In this document: in pieces, positions 12,591 through 24,892 of the stretch
Numbering within the stretch: position 1 is the stretch's first letter
Layout: each line of letters starts with the position of its first letter
Source of the DNA: Megalopta genalis
Taxonomy: Eukaryota > Arthropoda > Insecta > Hymenoptera > Halictidae
Reading direction: 5' to 3'
Assembly: GCF_051020955.1 (NCBI RefSeq)
Contig: NC_135013.1
Location: forward strand, 39,431,087 to 39,495,086
DNA: 64,000 nucleotides
Position numbers and translations under genes: made by a program
The notes under the pieces: generated by a model
The model's database searches: none
What the model was told of the DNA's origin: nothing
What the model saw: the letters and a program-made list of their open reading frames with translations, nothing else

Positions 12591-13330
12591 AAAGGATTCC
12601 AAAAGGAGAATCCACAGGACACGACTAAATTTTCCAGGCGATCGATCGCCGAAGAAAACGGGTTCGGGAATGGTCCTAATTAACGATTCCCGCCATCAAT
12701 CCTGAATTGGCGAAAGGTCGCCGCGCGGCGCAAATCGCGGAACATCGAGATACAATAAACCGTAATTAGCAGCGAGCCTAATGCAATCCGGCCGATCTCG
12801 GACGCGGCCGTGATATAAATCAAACTTATTCGCCGGCCGGCCCTTCGGCCCTCTTATCGATGCGCGGCAGAGATAAATCGCGAGGGGAACGTCGGCGAGG
12901 GTAGTAATTAGTTTCAGCGACATTAGTCATTAGCGGAACGCTTCCTCGTGTCCTCTTTTGTGTGTCACTCATATACCAAGCCTTTCGATTATTACGGCAG
13001 CCGGATGGGACTTAAGCGCGCACGATTTACCGCGGTTTGTAATTAAATTAAAGGCCGATCTTCGCGGCCGATCGCACCGCGAGAAACTTTGTATTGGTGC
13101 GCGAACGCCCCCGGTTAAACGGCAGAAATCTTCTGAAGTACGCGTAGGTACTTCAAGTACAGGTTACCCTCGAGTAATACTACACTTCTATCAAGTGGTT
13201 CTCGGAAAAATCTACTTTGCGCAATTAAACGTTACTACTTCAGCGATGAAGTTTATGCTAATGTAGCGCCGAGACGTAGGGGATTGAGATAAGAAAAATG
13301 CGCGGTGCCCGTGCACGATGGCAAATAATT
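12591..13330. other. GC-rich island, no convincing exon
   Basis: CpG-rich, with short palindromes such as gatcgatcgcc and cggccggcc. Open frames at 12696-12923 (-) and 12958-13266 (+) show no domain or splice support. Confidence 0.4.
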
Positions 13331-15840
13331 AATGGTGAGGTCGTAATAATTATTGCTTCAGTTTCGCATTCGTTAAATTTACGGAGAGACGCGAAAGAGA
13401 GTCCTGTAATAGAACAATATTATCGAAGTTAAATACTAATTAGTATTTTGACGTCAACTTACAGACATAATAATTGCTAAAAATATTACGCGTAATTATA
13501 TCAATTCAAATTTATTACAGCAATTGAAATTTATTCGAACGTCGTTTATGCCATCAATGAAGAAGTTATATAATTTTTTAGACATATATAATAAATTTAA
13601 TCTTTTCAAATTGATTGAAATGTGAACTTCTTACACAAAATTTTAATTACCTGCATGCAATTAAAATATTCAACCGTCATCTTACCTTTATTTGACTACG
13701 GAAAAACGTAACATAAAACAATACTCGTAACTGTAAAATGATTAAAAGATTTTATTATCTGTTCATTAATATTATTATATCTGCTAATTAATAGTTCCGC
13801 AGAATTTAATTGTCCCTTTATGATCTATGGCTAATTAATTATTCATTGACCATCTTCATAATTTGTTTATGGTCCTTCCGTAATAGGCATGCTAAATAGA
13901 ATAAATAATGTATATATGCTATCATAAAGAAGTTAATAAATTTGATAATTTCAAAATAGCAATTTTACCGATACTATCCAGCTATCTAGAAAATCGCAAA
14001 AGCCTGTTACGTGCGAATATTTTCTTTACCAGTTGCATAATAATTCATTACATTCTGCTGTGTCGCCAACATGCTAAGTAATTTCTATTGAAACCACCGT
14101 CAATTAAGGTAGCAAAGAATGCCGGCACCGGTTGGCAAGGGTTAAATTGGATCATATTATCATTAACTATATATGATTCGCAGATTCGTTCTTTAAATTC
14201 CTTCTATCCCGAATATGGTCCCCGATACATAATTTATCAAAGATTCTTTTCAATTTCTAGTGCACAACATTTCATGCGATGGCATCGGTCACTTCTCCAC
14301 CGACTTAAATAACTTTCGTCCTCTCTCGTTCAGACATCAGACAACTGTCGATTTTATGCGATTATAGCATACATGGATGTGCACTTAGATTGCGGTAGCC
14401 AATGAAACTTTCTAATAGATACGTAAACGCTTGATCCCGGCGTATTTGTCGGATAACTAGTAGATTAATATTTTCTAAATTGAATTGAAGTATACGATCA
14501 AATAAGGAAGGAGAACTTCTCTCTGCAATTTGATTCGAATATACCACGTCAATTACATACTAATAAAGCAGTAAAATTAATTTTGTTTCTAGCAATTTGT
14601 TAATCCGACTTTTGCTAAATCATTTATAAATTTCATAAAAATGTTACATTGCAGTCGATTAAATATCGTAACCGTGGATAATGTTTGCAAATTTATGTAG
14701 TGCACCGAAAAATTAAATTTTTTAGTTTGTTGAACAGGTATCTAATTTATTTGACAACAATAGTAATTTTGGATCTGTCTAATATTTCTCAAAATTTGAT
14801 TCTGCCTCGAACTTACAATAAATACATTTCTCTCTTCTGCACATACGATTTAAACTACAATAATAAGGGGAAGATTCATAAGAACAATTTACATTAAACA
14901 TAATTCGTTAAAATGTCTTCGATATTTTTTTCCGAAAAGGAAATGTTAATTTGCAAATGATTAAACTGTTCGAATTCCATCACTTTTTCATGCCTCTATA
15001 ATAGAAAATGTAATAAAAAGCAAGATCTTCTATAAAAATGAACCAAACGGATTATGCTATCCAACACCGATTTTACGATAATTAACATGTAGTCCCCAAT
15101 TTTGCTCCACTCCATCGCGTAATTACATTTTACCTCAAATCTTCGATGTTAAAAATATATTAAAACAATTTCTGACGCATTAAAGACGTGTCGCTCTCTT
15201 CCAATATTATTTAAACATTCATAATATTATGAATAAATATAGCATACTAATGATACTAATGTATACTGTTTTATAACAATGATAAGATTGGATTTACTCA
15301 AGCTTCATATGTGTGATTTATATTAAAATTAGTCTGTCATATAGAAGCCAAGATTTTTCTCTTTAATAATTACAATTAGTTGAACCTTACATTCGTATTT
15401 TCTTTAGATCTGTAAACTGTTTTAAATTTTATCCATCCATTTCTCCCCTAAATGCATAAAATCCGCAATCAAATTATAATATATGCTTCAGTGAAAAAGT
15501 TTGTCACAAAATTTCTCCTGGAAACGTTCCTATAATTTCTGCAACCGTAAAATAAAAAATCAAGGACCAAGCATTTTGACTGGTTCGGTAGTTCCGGTAT
15601 TAACCCTTCGCTATCAAAATGTCTCATATCTTTTGTTTCGAGAAATTGATATTTTCACGAGCGGAGCGATACTAAAAAATAATGCAATATACTTGGGAGT
15701 GAGATAAAAGTCTACCACAAGTTCTAATAAAGAAAACGATGTTCACGAATCTCCAAATCATATCCTCAAATTTTTGAGTCTCCATATCGTTACTAGTTTC
15801 TGAGCGAGAATTGTTTATATAAACTGAACTGCATCTGAGT
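13331..15840. other. Long A+T-rich non-coding stretch
   Basis: No gene or intact element is recognised. A half-copy of the 'aaatgcataaaatccgcaat' dispersed end lies at about 15450-15478. Confidence 0.45.
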
Positions 15841-16770
15841 GGCGCAGTATGACACGCGTGTTTCGCACAGGAAGCGTGACAGCGGAGTGTCAAAGTCGAT
15901 TGTTTAACACTGACGCTGGAGATTCGTTTTACATTCGAAATGCGAGAAATTGTCGTCACGTCGCAAGCTACCCCGAAAGCTTCGGTTCCAGCGCAGTTCC
16001 CCGAATGTTTCGTAGTTCCGTAGTTAATCGACAAAACGTAGCCAAGCCTCTCGGGCAACTGAAATTTGCCGGTCGTTTCACAGGATCGACATCATGCATC
16101 CAACAAAGAATCCCCGCAGGCTGGATCTAATCGAGGAACAAAAACGACTTCGTGGAAATAGAATTGACCAGCTGTACGCATAATGCGCGCGAGATAACGC
16201 GAAGTGTGCGTAATGTCCGCGGGGAATTGGACGCAGACTCTGGAGGCGTGTTAACGAGGCACCGATAAATTAGTTCCATATCATTCCCTGTCCCTCGTAT
16301 CGCTTTACGTCTCCTGAACGGTGGGTCCGTCCCGTCATTGACTACCGTTTCTCTCTAACGTGTCTTCGATAACTGTAAAGGCGAAGAGAGCCTGTGCGTG
16401 CGAGAAGGGTCGAGAGATCGAGAGGAATAGAACGAGAGAGCGAGAGAGGGAGGGAGAAAAAAGAGAAAAAAGGGCAGAAAGAACGAGAAAGAGGGGGGAG
16501 GAGGAGAGGGGGGGATGGTGGAAAAAAGGGACAGAAAAGACGCCGACGACGTCGAAAGAGGAGACACACGCACTTCCCTCGTTCCATGCGGTGCCTCGAA
16601 CGGCGTCGTTTTTCTTCCCACGCATGACTCTCTCGGCTCCGTCTGCGATGCGCATCCGTTGTCCCTTAATCTCTTTTCCCCGACGTCGTTTAATCTCCCC
16701 ATAAATCCGGCACTTACTTTCTGCGCGACGAAAGAACGCCGAGAGGGGTGGCGGAATTAAGACGGTAACA
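15841..16770. other. GC-rich island containing a polypurine tract
   Basis: The island is CpG-containing. From about 16398 to 16560 the + strand is almost pure A/G (gagaga, ggggag and gaaaaaag blocks), so all three frames stay open and give meaningless Arg/Glu/Lys-rich translations. Polypurine mirror-like DNA can form triplex structure, but no function is shown here. Confidence 0.6.
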
Positions 16771-17515
16771 CGTTAATTGCCGGCTCGCTTCTAATGGTCA
16801 GGGAATGCAACGCTCGGGGCCGTTTCACCCCGCGTGCACCTCGGATGCAAGGAAAAAAGACTCTTCAGACCTGCCACAAACGAAATTCAAGAGGAGACTC
16901 GCGAGCCACAGTGGCGTTCTATGCGCCGATCGTGTCGAATTTTGTTTCTCGAGGACGAAGTCCAGCAATATTGTATTCCGGATAAGAGATTAACGAATAA
17001 AATGTTACTCGACATTATCGAACCAATATCGAATCGAATAAACATTTGTCTAGACAACAATTTATCCGAATAAGATTTTATTCGAATAAAAGATCATTTG
17101 AATAAGAAGTTACTTGGTATTCGAATAAGAATCTATTAGTACAGGAATTAATTCGGTAAATAATCAATTTGCACAAAATTACCGAATTGTGGCGTCTTTC
17201 CATAGTTTCTTTTTTTATTAATTTCTTCCTCGTCAATTATTACAATCAACTTTTTTTTTCAACTGATGCATCGAATATAAAATGAAGAATTATTCGAATA
17301 AATAGACAAAATAACTTGTTAGGAAAAACGAATAATTAGCTCTGAGTATAATCGGTATAGTGAATCCACGACTGATAGAACTGCGTATTTAATATGACCG
17401 ACAAAGTAAAGAGGAGTGTTATCACTGAACTTATCACTGATTTTATGCATTTATGACAAGAATGGCTAAGAGAAATACAGAACAAGACATCACACAAATT
17501 TTAGAATGTTGTTAC
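16771..17515. other. Non-coding sequence with TTCGAATAA palindromes
   Basis: Several copies of TTATTCGAATAA-like palindromes lie between 16980 and 17135. A similar cluster lies at 37690-37805. No gene. A dispersed-element end (gattttatgcatttatg) is near 17439. Confidence 0.4.
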
Positions 17516-17532
17516 ATTATCTTGGATTTATT

Positions 17533-17702
17533 CTATGAGATACATTTATATTACTATTATTTTATTCTATGAAATACATTCATATTATTATTATTTTATC
17601 CTATGAAATACATTAATACATTTACTATTTTGTTCTATGAAATATATTCATACTTTTATTATTTTATTCTATGAAATGAACTGATTGCTGAGAAATTAGA
17701 AA
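17533..17702. repeat. 34-bp tandem repeat, five units
   Basis: The landmark ctatga recurs at 17533, 17567, 17601, 17635 and 17669, exactly 34 bp apart each time. The unit is close to ctatgaaatacattcatatt plus attattattttatt. Confidence 0.9.
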
Positions 17703-17955
17703 TTGGGAAAACCGTTTGCAACCTTGAGTCAGAGTGGGCCCAAAAAGAACACGTAACTCTGACATACTTTGGCATGGCTAAAAAATATAACATAATACAC
17801 ATGGTATGAATTAGGATGTCATTCGCTCGCATGCGTTCGTTTCGCGAGGGAGTATACACGTGTACATGCTCTGTCAAGCGGGAGGACTAAAAAAGAAAGT
17901 CTAGTGCAGCGGTGCATAGTGACGAGGAGAGAAATGGGGGAACGGCGCTGTCGAG

Positions 17956-17963
17956 TATAAAAG
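17956..17963 (+). promoter_or_regulatory. Candidate TATA box (TATAAAAG)
   Basis: A consensus TATAAAAG stands at the start of a GC-richer patch. A start site would be expected near 17986. A 26-codon open frame begins with ATG at 18068 and ends at 18148. It could be a short peptide, the first exon of an unseen gene, or a non-coding transcript. No downstream exon was found. Confidence 0.3.
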
Positions 17964-18148
17964 TGCCTAGGGCCCTACGAACACCGCGACACAGCCCTGA
18001 AACCACCGTGTGTTTTACGTTTATACGAGGTGACTGGATAGGTTTCACGAACGGACCAGTCCTGCGATGGCTTTAGGTTTGGGGTTAGATAATCCATTTA
18101 GCCGAGAAACTCCTTGTGGTCAGAAGAGTCAAGTTCTCCAGCGCTAAT

Positions 18149-19257
18149 CCCGGAAAGATTAGGTCTCCGGACTATGTAGTAATTCATGAACGTTCATGGA
18201 GATGAGAATTTCCGTGCGCTAAGTTAATCTTGCCGTACTTTGACGAGTTTGTCTAGTAATGGAGATTTCAGTAATAACTTGTCAAAAGAACGTTAATAAT
18301 AATTCGTCTCTTTTAAATGGAATTAAAATTTCCAGAATAAATATTTTTTTCTTCTTCTAAGAAGTTATTATACGGACGAAAAACTCCTATTCATTGTTAC
18401 CGCGAAGAGAATGGCACGGCAACGAGTTCAAAAAGAGAACAATAATTATGTTTAAGCAACTATATGTTCGCCATTAGTTGCAATAACTTGTTACCATTTA
18501 TCAATTAGCTTGTTAATATTATACATTTAAGATGATGTATGTATCGTCGTAATTTGTCCACAGAAATGAAAATTGCCATTTATTTTAATTTATTTTGACG
18601 ATAATTATAACAATATGACAGAGAATTTCTAAAAGACCAAACTTTTAATATAACATTTGATATTGCATTAATGGAATAAAATCATTTAAGTACTCCATTA
18701 GTTTACTGTAAATTCTAAAAAAAATGATTAAATGGTACTAATTGTGTGTTTGTCACGAACGATACCTTTTCTTTACCGATACAGTTAAGAAATGGAATTT
18801 ATGTAAATAGTAACAGTTTTAAATGCTTTCAGTCGACTAAAACAGTGCTTTATACTAGTTTATAATGATAATATAAGCATTATTATTTCTTATTCAGTTT
18901 TAGAATAAAAAGAGCAGTGTATAACTGGCACACGTTTTCGAACTATTGTTGTATTACTGACACTCCGTGATTAATGTGTGTAATCTACAAAGTAGAAGTG
19001 ACGGCTGCATCCATACCTTATGTTTAAAGCAATTTATATACTTTAATAGTTTCATTTAAATTGTATAGTTCATGAGACAGTTAATTTACTATAAATATAT
19101 TTACAAACGCATGACAAACAAATTAAAACTATTTGTGTCTTATCGGTATTTGGGTCACGATAATTGGTACAAGTAGCTTGTTCAGGCATCGATAACTGGG
19201 ACATTCGCATTATTTTTATTCTTCATTAATTTCATATCAAAGTCAACGTTCAGAAAA
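18149..19257. other. A+T-rich non-coding sequence
   Basis: Nothing recognisable. Confidence 0.5.
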
Positions 19258-19757
19258 TATGAAATATATATTATTTAAAAAAATATATATAATAATATAA
19301 TATATAATATTATATATTAATATAATATAAATTAATATATATTAATATAATATTAAAATATAATAATATAATATATATATATATAATAATATAATATATT
19401 ATTTATATTATTTATAAATATTTATATATATATGTATATATAATTATAATTATTTATTATATTATATATTATATATTATATATATTTCTATAACAAGAGA
19501 ACTAAATGATATGAAATGCAAGAAAAAGTGGCTTATTGTTAATATATATATAAAATATAATATAATAATATATTATATATTATTATATATTATAATATAT
19601 GTAATATATAATATATATAATAATAATATATTATAATAAATAATTATAATTAATTATTATAATTATATATATAATTATAATTATAATAAATAATATATAA
19701 TATAATATATTTCTATAACAAGAGAACTAAATGACATGAAATGCAAGAAAAAGTGAA
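19258..19757. repeat. AT-dinucleotide-rich block with a 50-bp direct duplication
   Basis: Long ATATAATAT runs dominate. Within them a unique-looking segment beginning tatatttctataacaagaga occurs twice (about 19481-19532 and 19708-19757), differing at one base over about 50 bp, so the intervening AT block and the segment were duplicated together. Confidence 0.8.
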
Positions 19758-20633
19758 TTATGGATGAATGAAAAATTATGGTAAATGTGTCGGTAACTGG
19801 GACTTTGACCCTATTACCATATCTCGTAGTAAAGAGTTTTTGCCGTGGACAAATGAATGAAATGAAACAAAACAAGCAGTTCCACAAAGCCAGATCCAGC
19901 CGATCCCGAAGAAGGCTAGCGCAAACGCGTTAAACAGCCCTCAGCCGTCGAAGGGAATTCACCTCAAGATCGTCATCAAAATAACTCCGACAATTGAGAC
20001 AACAAAACCTCAAGGATGTGCGTAGAAACCAGTTCGCCGGAACGTCTCGAACGGTTACCATTTTTGCAGAACGTCGAATCCGTCTATTTCTCGTGTAATA
20101 AACCAAGTGTATCAGCAGCACGAGACCGATAACAATCGCCGCGGACTGGTTTCACCTTTCGCTGCCGGGCAGCCTGTCAATATTCATCGAAACGAATCGG
20201 CCAGGTTGCCAGCAACCTTTCCCCCCGGCTGTTTTCACAATCGCGAAACGACGCCCGGTGATATTGATTTTCCAATTATATCAGACTATTAAGAACGATC
20301 TTTCTCTCTCCGTCTTTCTTTCGGCGCCGGTCGGGACCGATCGGTTGCGAAACCGGCGCGATATTGCGAAACGCTTGAGTCAGGTTCACCAGATCGCGAA
20401 ACAACGGTCGCCGGTCTGAGCCAGTGTTCTGGAAGTGTTGCGAGCGTGTTCCGAGCGTGTTGCCGAGCCGCGAAGCGAAAGGTCCGCGGATTTTTGCGGG
20501 ACCATGCACCAGGCAGCCGCTTTTATGCTCGTTCCACCGTTCGACCGTAACGAAACCGCTGTGTATACATACATATAAACACATGTACACGCATATAACA
20601 CATCTATATTACATATACACACGCATATGTACA
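19758..20633. other. GC-richer non-coding sequence
   Basis: CpG-containing, with inverted cggt/accg blocks around 20320-20360. Open frames up to 130 codons on the - strand (20386-20778) have no recognised features. Confidence 0.4.
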
Positions 20634-21379
20634 CAGGGTGTTTCCTTAACTTCTGCGCACACTTTTGTCGAGCATTTTTGTTAATCCGACCAGAGATTGT
20701 CCGACCAGAAAATATCGAGTTTAAAGAAATTATTATATTTTCAATAAAAATTCGTAGTCGCCGTGATTTTTTTTTCATTGCATTGCATGTTTGTTACTTC
20801 ATATTATTGTAGCTCGTGTCAAGTCGAATTCGACTACCAGCTATAACATGACCTTCGGATGAGCTTGTACCGAGAAATCTGAGGTCAGTCAAAACGGAAA
20901 CGATCGAAGATGAAAATTGCTTTATTTTATAAGATACGTCAGTCGCTAAATTGATAAGTCTATTGCAAAGAATTATCAGTAGCATAAATTCAAGGAAAAG
21001 AAAGGTGTCAAGGTCGGCTATTACGATGAATCTTGAAAATCTAGTTGATGGAGTTCATAACTCAGAATGATTGAAATAACAATAAGTCAGAAAAACATTC
21101 ATAAGCGCAAACTTTAAATCGAATAAATTGAACACGTGAAAAAATTATGTTCGAACTGTAATTCATATTCCGCAACGGTGAAGTACATGGAATGATGTTG
21201 AAAAAAATGAAGGCGACCTCGCTTATTTATGGAAAAAATAACAATCTTGTTAATTCAATATTTTATCGTGTAGCCGATAGGAAACCGATAAACTTCCGTT
21301 CGGAACGTTTCTTTTTATTTTTTGTCAGATTGACAGAACCGCTGGCAAGATTGCGTGCGAAAGTTGAGGAAACACCCTG
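20634..21379. mobile_element. Element with CAGGGTGTTTCCT inverted ends
   Basis: The left end CAGGGTGTTTCCTTAACTTC (from 20634) matches the inverted right end reading inward from 21379, CAGGGTGTTTCCTCAACTTT. The body is 746 bp with no protein recognised. The flanking dinucleotides are CA and TA, so the target duplication is uncertain. CAGGGTG-type termini are common on insect DNA transposons. The superfamily is not determined. Confidence 0.6.
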
Positions 21380-21778
21380 TATACATAATAATGGTACCAT
21401 GGGTAGTGGCTGTCGCGGTGTTTGAACAGGTAAACGTCACGACGCCCCGATACATCGACTTCTCGATATTTCATCTGGCGTTTACCGGTCCCCGTCGGAG
21501 CACTTATCTTTTTCACGGTGATTCATGCTCGTGAAATTTTCGATAAGGAGTTATGTGCGTCGTTTATACCAGTGAATCAGGTCTATGCAATACACCGCGA
21601 TAGTCGATTACTAGGGTACACAGAGGAGAAGGGTTACCGAGAGGCTTTATTGGACTTATGGGAAATAAATGCGCCGTTGAATCGAAGCAGAGCTAAGTTT
21701 GCTTATTGAGGCACTGATTGTAAGTTGATTGTCCCGGCTGCGATTTGATTTATGGGGTGCTGGGCGAGATTTTGCTAC

Positions 21779-21781
<3 letters not shown>
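21380..21781. other. Non-coding sequence
   Basis: A 63-codon open frame at 21518-21709 has no features. Nothing is supported. Confidence 0.4.
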
Positions 21782-21829
<48 letters not shown>

Positions 21830-21861
21830 AGAAGAGAGAGAGAGAAGAGAGAGAGAGAGAG
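21782..21861. repeat. (GA)n microsatellite
   Basis: About 80 bp of nearly pure GA repeats, interrupted by agaagaga near 21825-21850. Confidence 0.95.
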
Positions 21862-22054
21862 CGTGGATTTATAAATTGAATGATAGTTTTGGTTGTTGAG
21901 ATCGTGCGATAGCGGGGATTTATGCGGCATTGAATTTTTCATGGCGCCATGAACTTGCGAGCCTCAAAGGATAGCTTGCTGTTGCATAATTGGTGTACTG
22001 ATGGGTTGCATCGTAAGTTTACAATAACCGTTTTCTAAATATTGTTTTAGTTGA

Positions 22055-22175
22055 ACAGTTGGACGGCGGAACTGTTTGACAAAAATGTAACTTTGTGTGC
22101 TTAGGATCACTTACAATTTTGTTCAGCAATTTTTATCAACATTTTAGACTTCAATGATACATGTGAAAATTAATC
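22055..22175. repeat. Dispersed repeat, copy 1
   Basis: The block containing 'cttaggatcacttacaattt' and 'atttttatcaacatttta' and ending in 'catgtgaaaattaat' recurs at 47013-47195 and 47424-47770. No coding capacity. It looks like an old non-autonomous element without clear ends. Confidence 0.6.
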
Positions 22176-22182
22176 CATACAT

Positions 22183-22490
22183 TTAATTCAATTACATCGT
22201 GATTCCTAATCAATGTAATTCAATTATATCGTCATTCGTAATTAATGTAATTCGATTACATCGTCATTCGTAATTAATGTAATTCAATTACATCGTCATC
22301 CGTAATTAATGTAATTCAATTACATCGTCATTCGTAATTAGTGTAATTCAATTACATCGTAATTCGTAATTAATGTAATTCAATTAGATCCAAATTCGAA
22401 AATTATTGGGATTCAACTACATCGTAATTCGTAATTAATGTAATACAATTATATCGTAATTCGTATTTAATGTAATTTAATTTTGTAATT
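22183..22490. repeat. 32-bp satellite, nine units
   Basis: About nine copies of a 32-bp unit containing aattcaattacatcgtcatt and cgtaattaatgt. The best units are near-identical and the outer ones diverge. Each unit carries the inverted pair GTAATT/AATTAC, so the array can fold on itself. Confidence 0.9.
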
Positions 22491-23111
22491 GTATTCTAAC
22501 TGAAGTTACGAATTACGTACATTGTTATTAAATTAAATGAAAATCTGAATTACGAATTACAATGAATCATAATGTAATTGAATTTTTGTACGACACAAAA
22601 ATGCATGTGATTGCTGAGAAATGTTTATTTTATCCTTCAAATTATTTCCTCATATTTTTATACACCTCATAAACAATCGGAAGTTGCATAGTTCGTATTT
22701 ATTACGAGAATGAATGATCGAAATCGAAACAGATGAAGGCACAGCCGTCATCCGTATTCGATTTCAAGTGATTTGAACATGAAGGATATTTAAATTTCGC
22801 GTGGAAAAACGTAGTTTCAGAGTTTTCTAAATTATGCGTGAATGAGCTTGTCTAAGATCGTAAGCTCGGCATAAAATTGAGGGTAAAAGCGATTTACGTG
22901 GAATTATTTAACATGACGGAGATTTGTGAAAAATTTGCCTTGCCAGCGAGGATTAACGTTCTCAAATTGTAAGTTCGCTAATAGATTTTGGAAACAGGAA
23001 TTTCTGCAGACATGTTTCTTCTAATTAAACATGACATAAAGCTGTATTTAGTCTTTTGTAATTATAGTTTGTGTTACTCGATTGTTAATCAAGTTTGCAA
23101 ATTCGACTCAC
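22491..23111. other. Non-coding; would be intron of a minus-strand gene
   Basis: No element or exon is seen. If the micro-exon at 23112-23171 is real, this is the intron on its 3' side. Confidence 0.4.
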
Positions 23112-23171
23112 CTTGCGCTCTCTGAGAATCATACCGACTATCCTTAGGTAAAGATTTCCTCTTAGACTCAC
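23112..23171 (-). CDS. 60-nt micro-exon, recursive-splice type (copy 1)
   Basis: On the - strand the sequence reads tttttcag | GTGAGTCTAA ... GCGCAAG | gtgagtcg, an exact 60-nt exon between a 3' splice site and a strong 5' splice site. Only one frame is open, with phase 1 on both sides: G-ESKRKSLPKDSRYDSQRAQ-G. A homologous exon of identical length and phase is at 50062-50121 (9 of 19 encoded residues identical). The exon's first six bases are themselves a 5' splice site, so joining it to an upstream ...G recreates a usable donor: the recursive-splice exon layout. The peptide is basic and polar. The host gene is unidentified. A chance match is unlikely given length, phase and homology. Confidence 0.6.
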
Positions 23172-24119
23172 CTGAAAAATAAGGAACAACGTGTTAGACA
23201 AGTGTTATGAATTTCTAAACGAAATACAAGATTTTTTTCTTATTTTCGAAACATACGTTTTGCAAAATTCGTATATTCTTAGAAAAATTGCTGTAATTAA
23301 ATATTTCTTCGATTGCAGTCAAAATGACAAAACAGGCGAATTGGTAGGGGTGTGCACGGAGTTTGAGAAAACCGCTAAGCCGCTTGGACCAACTGCGGTA
23401 AGATTTACAAAATTAATATTGAGTATTCTAGTTGGTTTACGATATAACTTTCTATTTAGAATTCATAAGAAATAAGAATTTTACACGTTAGTAAATCATA
23501 GATATATTTATCTGATATTGTCGAGAATAAATTATCAAATATTGGATACATTTTCTAGTATATACAATTGCATTATAACACTAACTAATTAAGGATTAGA
23601 ATCAAACAAGTATATGTACAATTAAATTATTTTTTAAATAATGAACTGATTTGTCGTAGCATCGATATTTCATTCAGTAATATAAAACTGATGAAAATCA
23701 TTGTCTATGATGTAATACTTCAAAAATATAAGAAAATCGTATAAGTTCAATAATCATGGTAAAATTATTGAATGACTGTATAATATTTTATGCAAGTTCT
23801 GAATTAATTATGGATCACATAAGATATTACGTTAATATATGAACAAATAATAGAAATATTGAAATCACTTCAATATTACCAATTGCCCGAGTGAAACCGA
23901 GACAGAAAACATCGAACATTTCTTATAATTTAATATCTACTAAACAGATTTCTACAATGATTATCTCAAAAATAGGCAACAAAAATTTCTTCACATGAAG
24001 CCAATAGTAACAAACATTCGTACTAACAAAAATGAACACACGTTCGTCTTACTCTTCTCTTTAATTTAATTATTTATTTAATTAATTTAATTAATTATTT
24101 ATTTAATTTAATTAAAAAT
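23172..24119. other. A+T-rich non-coding sequence
   Basis: No exon or element is recognised. Aattta-rich simple sequence lies at 24061-24119. Confidence 0.45.
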
Positions 24120-24121
24120 TA

Positions 24122-24296
24122 CAGTAACTTCTTCCTAATTCGCGCTCAGATTGCGCACAAAAATGGACAATTTTTATAATTGTTGACAATATCGGTAACT
24201 ATAAAAACGAGCCGCAATATTCGAATAATCGTATCTTCTCTTCCAAATTGTCCATTTTTGAGCGCAATCTGAGCGCGAATTACGGAGAAATTACTG
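24122..24296. mobile_element. TA-flanked foldback element, family 1, copy B
   Basis: 175 bp between TA at 24120-24121 and 24297-24298, with CAGTAA left and TTACTG right. Inverted halves share gcgctcagattgcgcacaaa and its complement around 'ttgttgacaatatcggtaac'. It lies upstream of the first + strand gene. Confidence 0.85.
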
Positions 24297-24686
24297 TAAT
24301 CTCATATTCAACGACTCCACGAAACCGTCAATTCCACTTTCTCGGTTTTAAACGAATTCGTTCGGCAAACCCGACCGCTTCACCGGAAGCGAAGCAAAAC
24401 CGAGAACGAATACAGTGGAACGCAACAAACCCGTCACGATCCGAAAATTGCTCAAGAGACCCAGAAGAGACTCGGAACGCAAACAAAGCGCAGATACACA
24501 GACGGCGATTTTCCAATCGAACAGCTCGCGGTTGCGTGCGAGAAAATGCCTCGTAAAAGCTGTTTAGAAAGCGTAACAGCCACGTCGAATAATTAAAAAA
24601 AATTCGGAACGGAGAATAACGACGTGTGCGTCGAACGCGTTTTCGCGGGAATGATGGCGAACGAAAGGCCAGCGGGGACAGGCGGG

Positions 24687-24693
24687 TATAAAG
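24687..24693 (+). promoter_or_regulatory. Candidate TATA box of the first plus-strand gene
   Basis: TATAAAG in a GC-rich patch about 206 bp before the proposed ATG at 24893. A start site near 24717 would give a 5' leader of about 175 nt. The region just upstream (24300-24680) is GC-richer than its surroundings, as expected of a proximal promoter. Confidence 0.4.
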
Positions 24694-24892
24694 GAGCAGC
24701 AAAGGCAGTGCGCGACGATACGAGCTGTATGTAATTCGATTCCAACAGCACCGTGGCCTTCAACATTCAGCAACCACCTGCTGTCCGCGCTATCCATCGG
24801 GATCTACGGTCCTGGAGTGTCGTCTCGAAGGTGATCAACCTGTGGCACATGTTGTCCAGGTACCTGCGGATGGGAACACAGCCACCCAGAAG

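Noticed and set aside
16335..16704. Several overlapping frames of 77-115 codons on both strands
   Set aside because: They result from the polypurine/polypyrimidine tract and encode only Arg/Glu/Lys or Ser/Pro/Leu runs.
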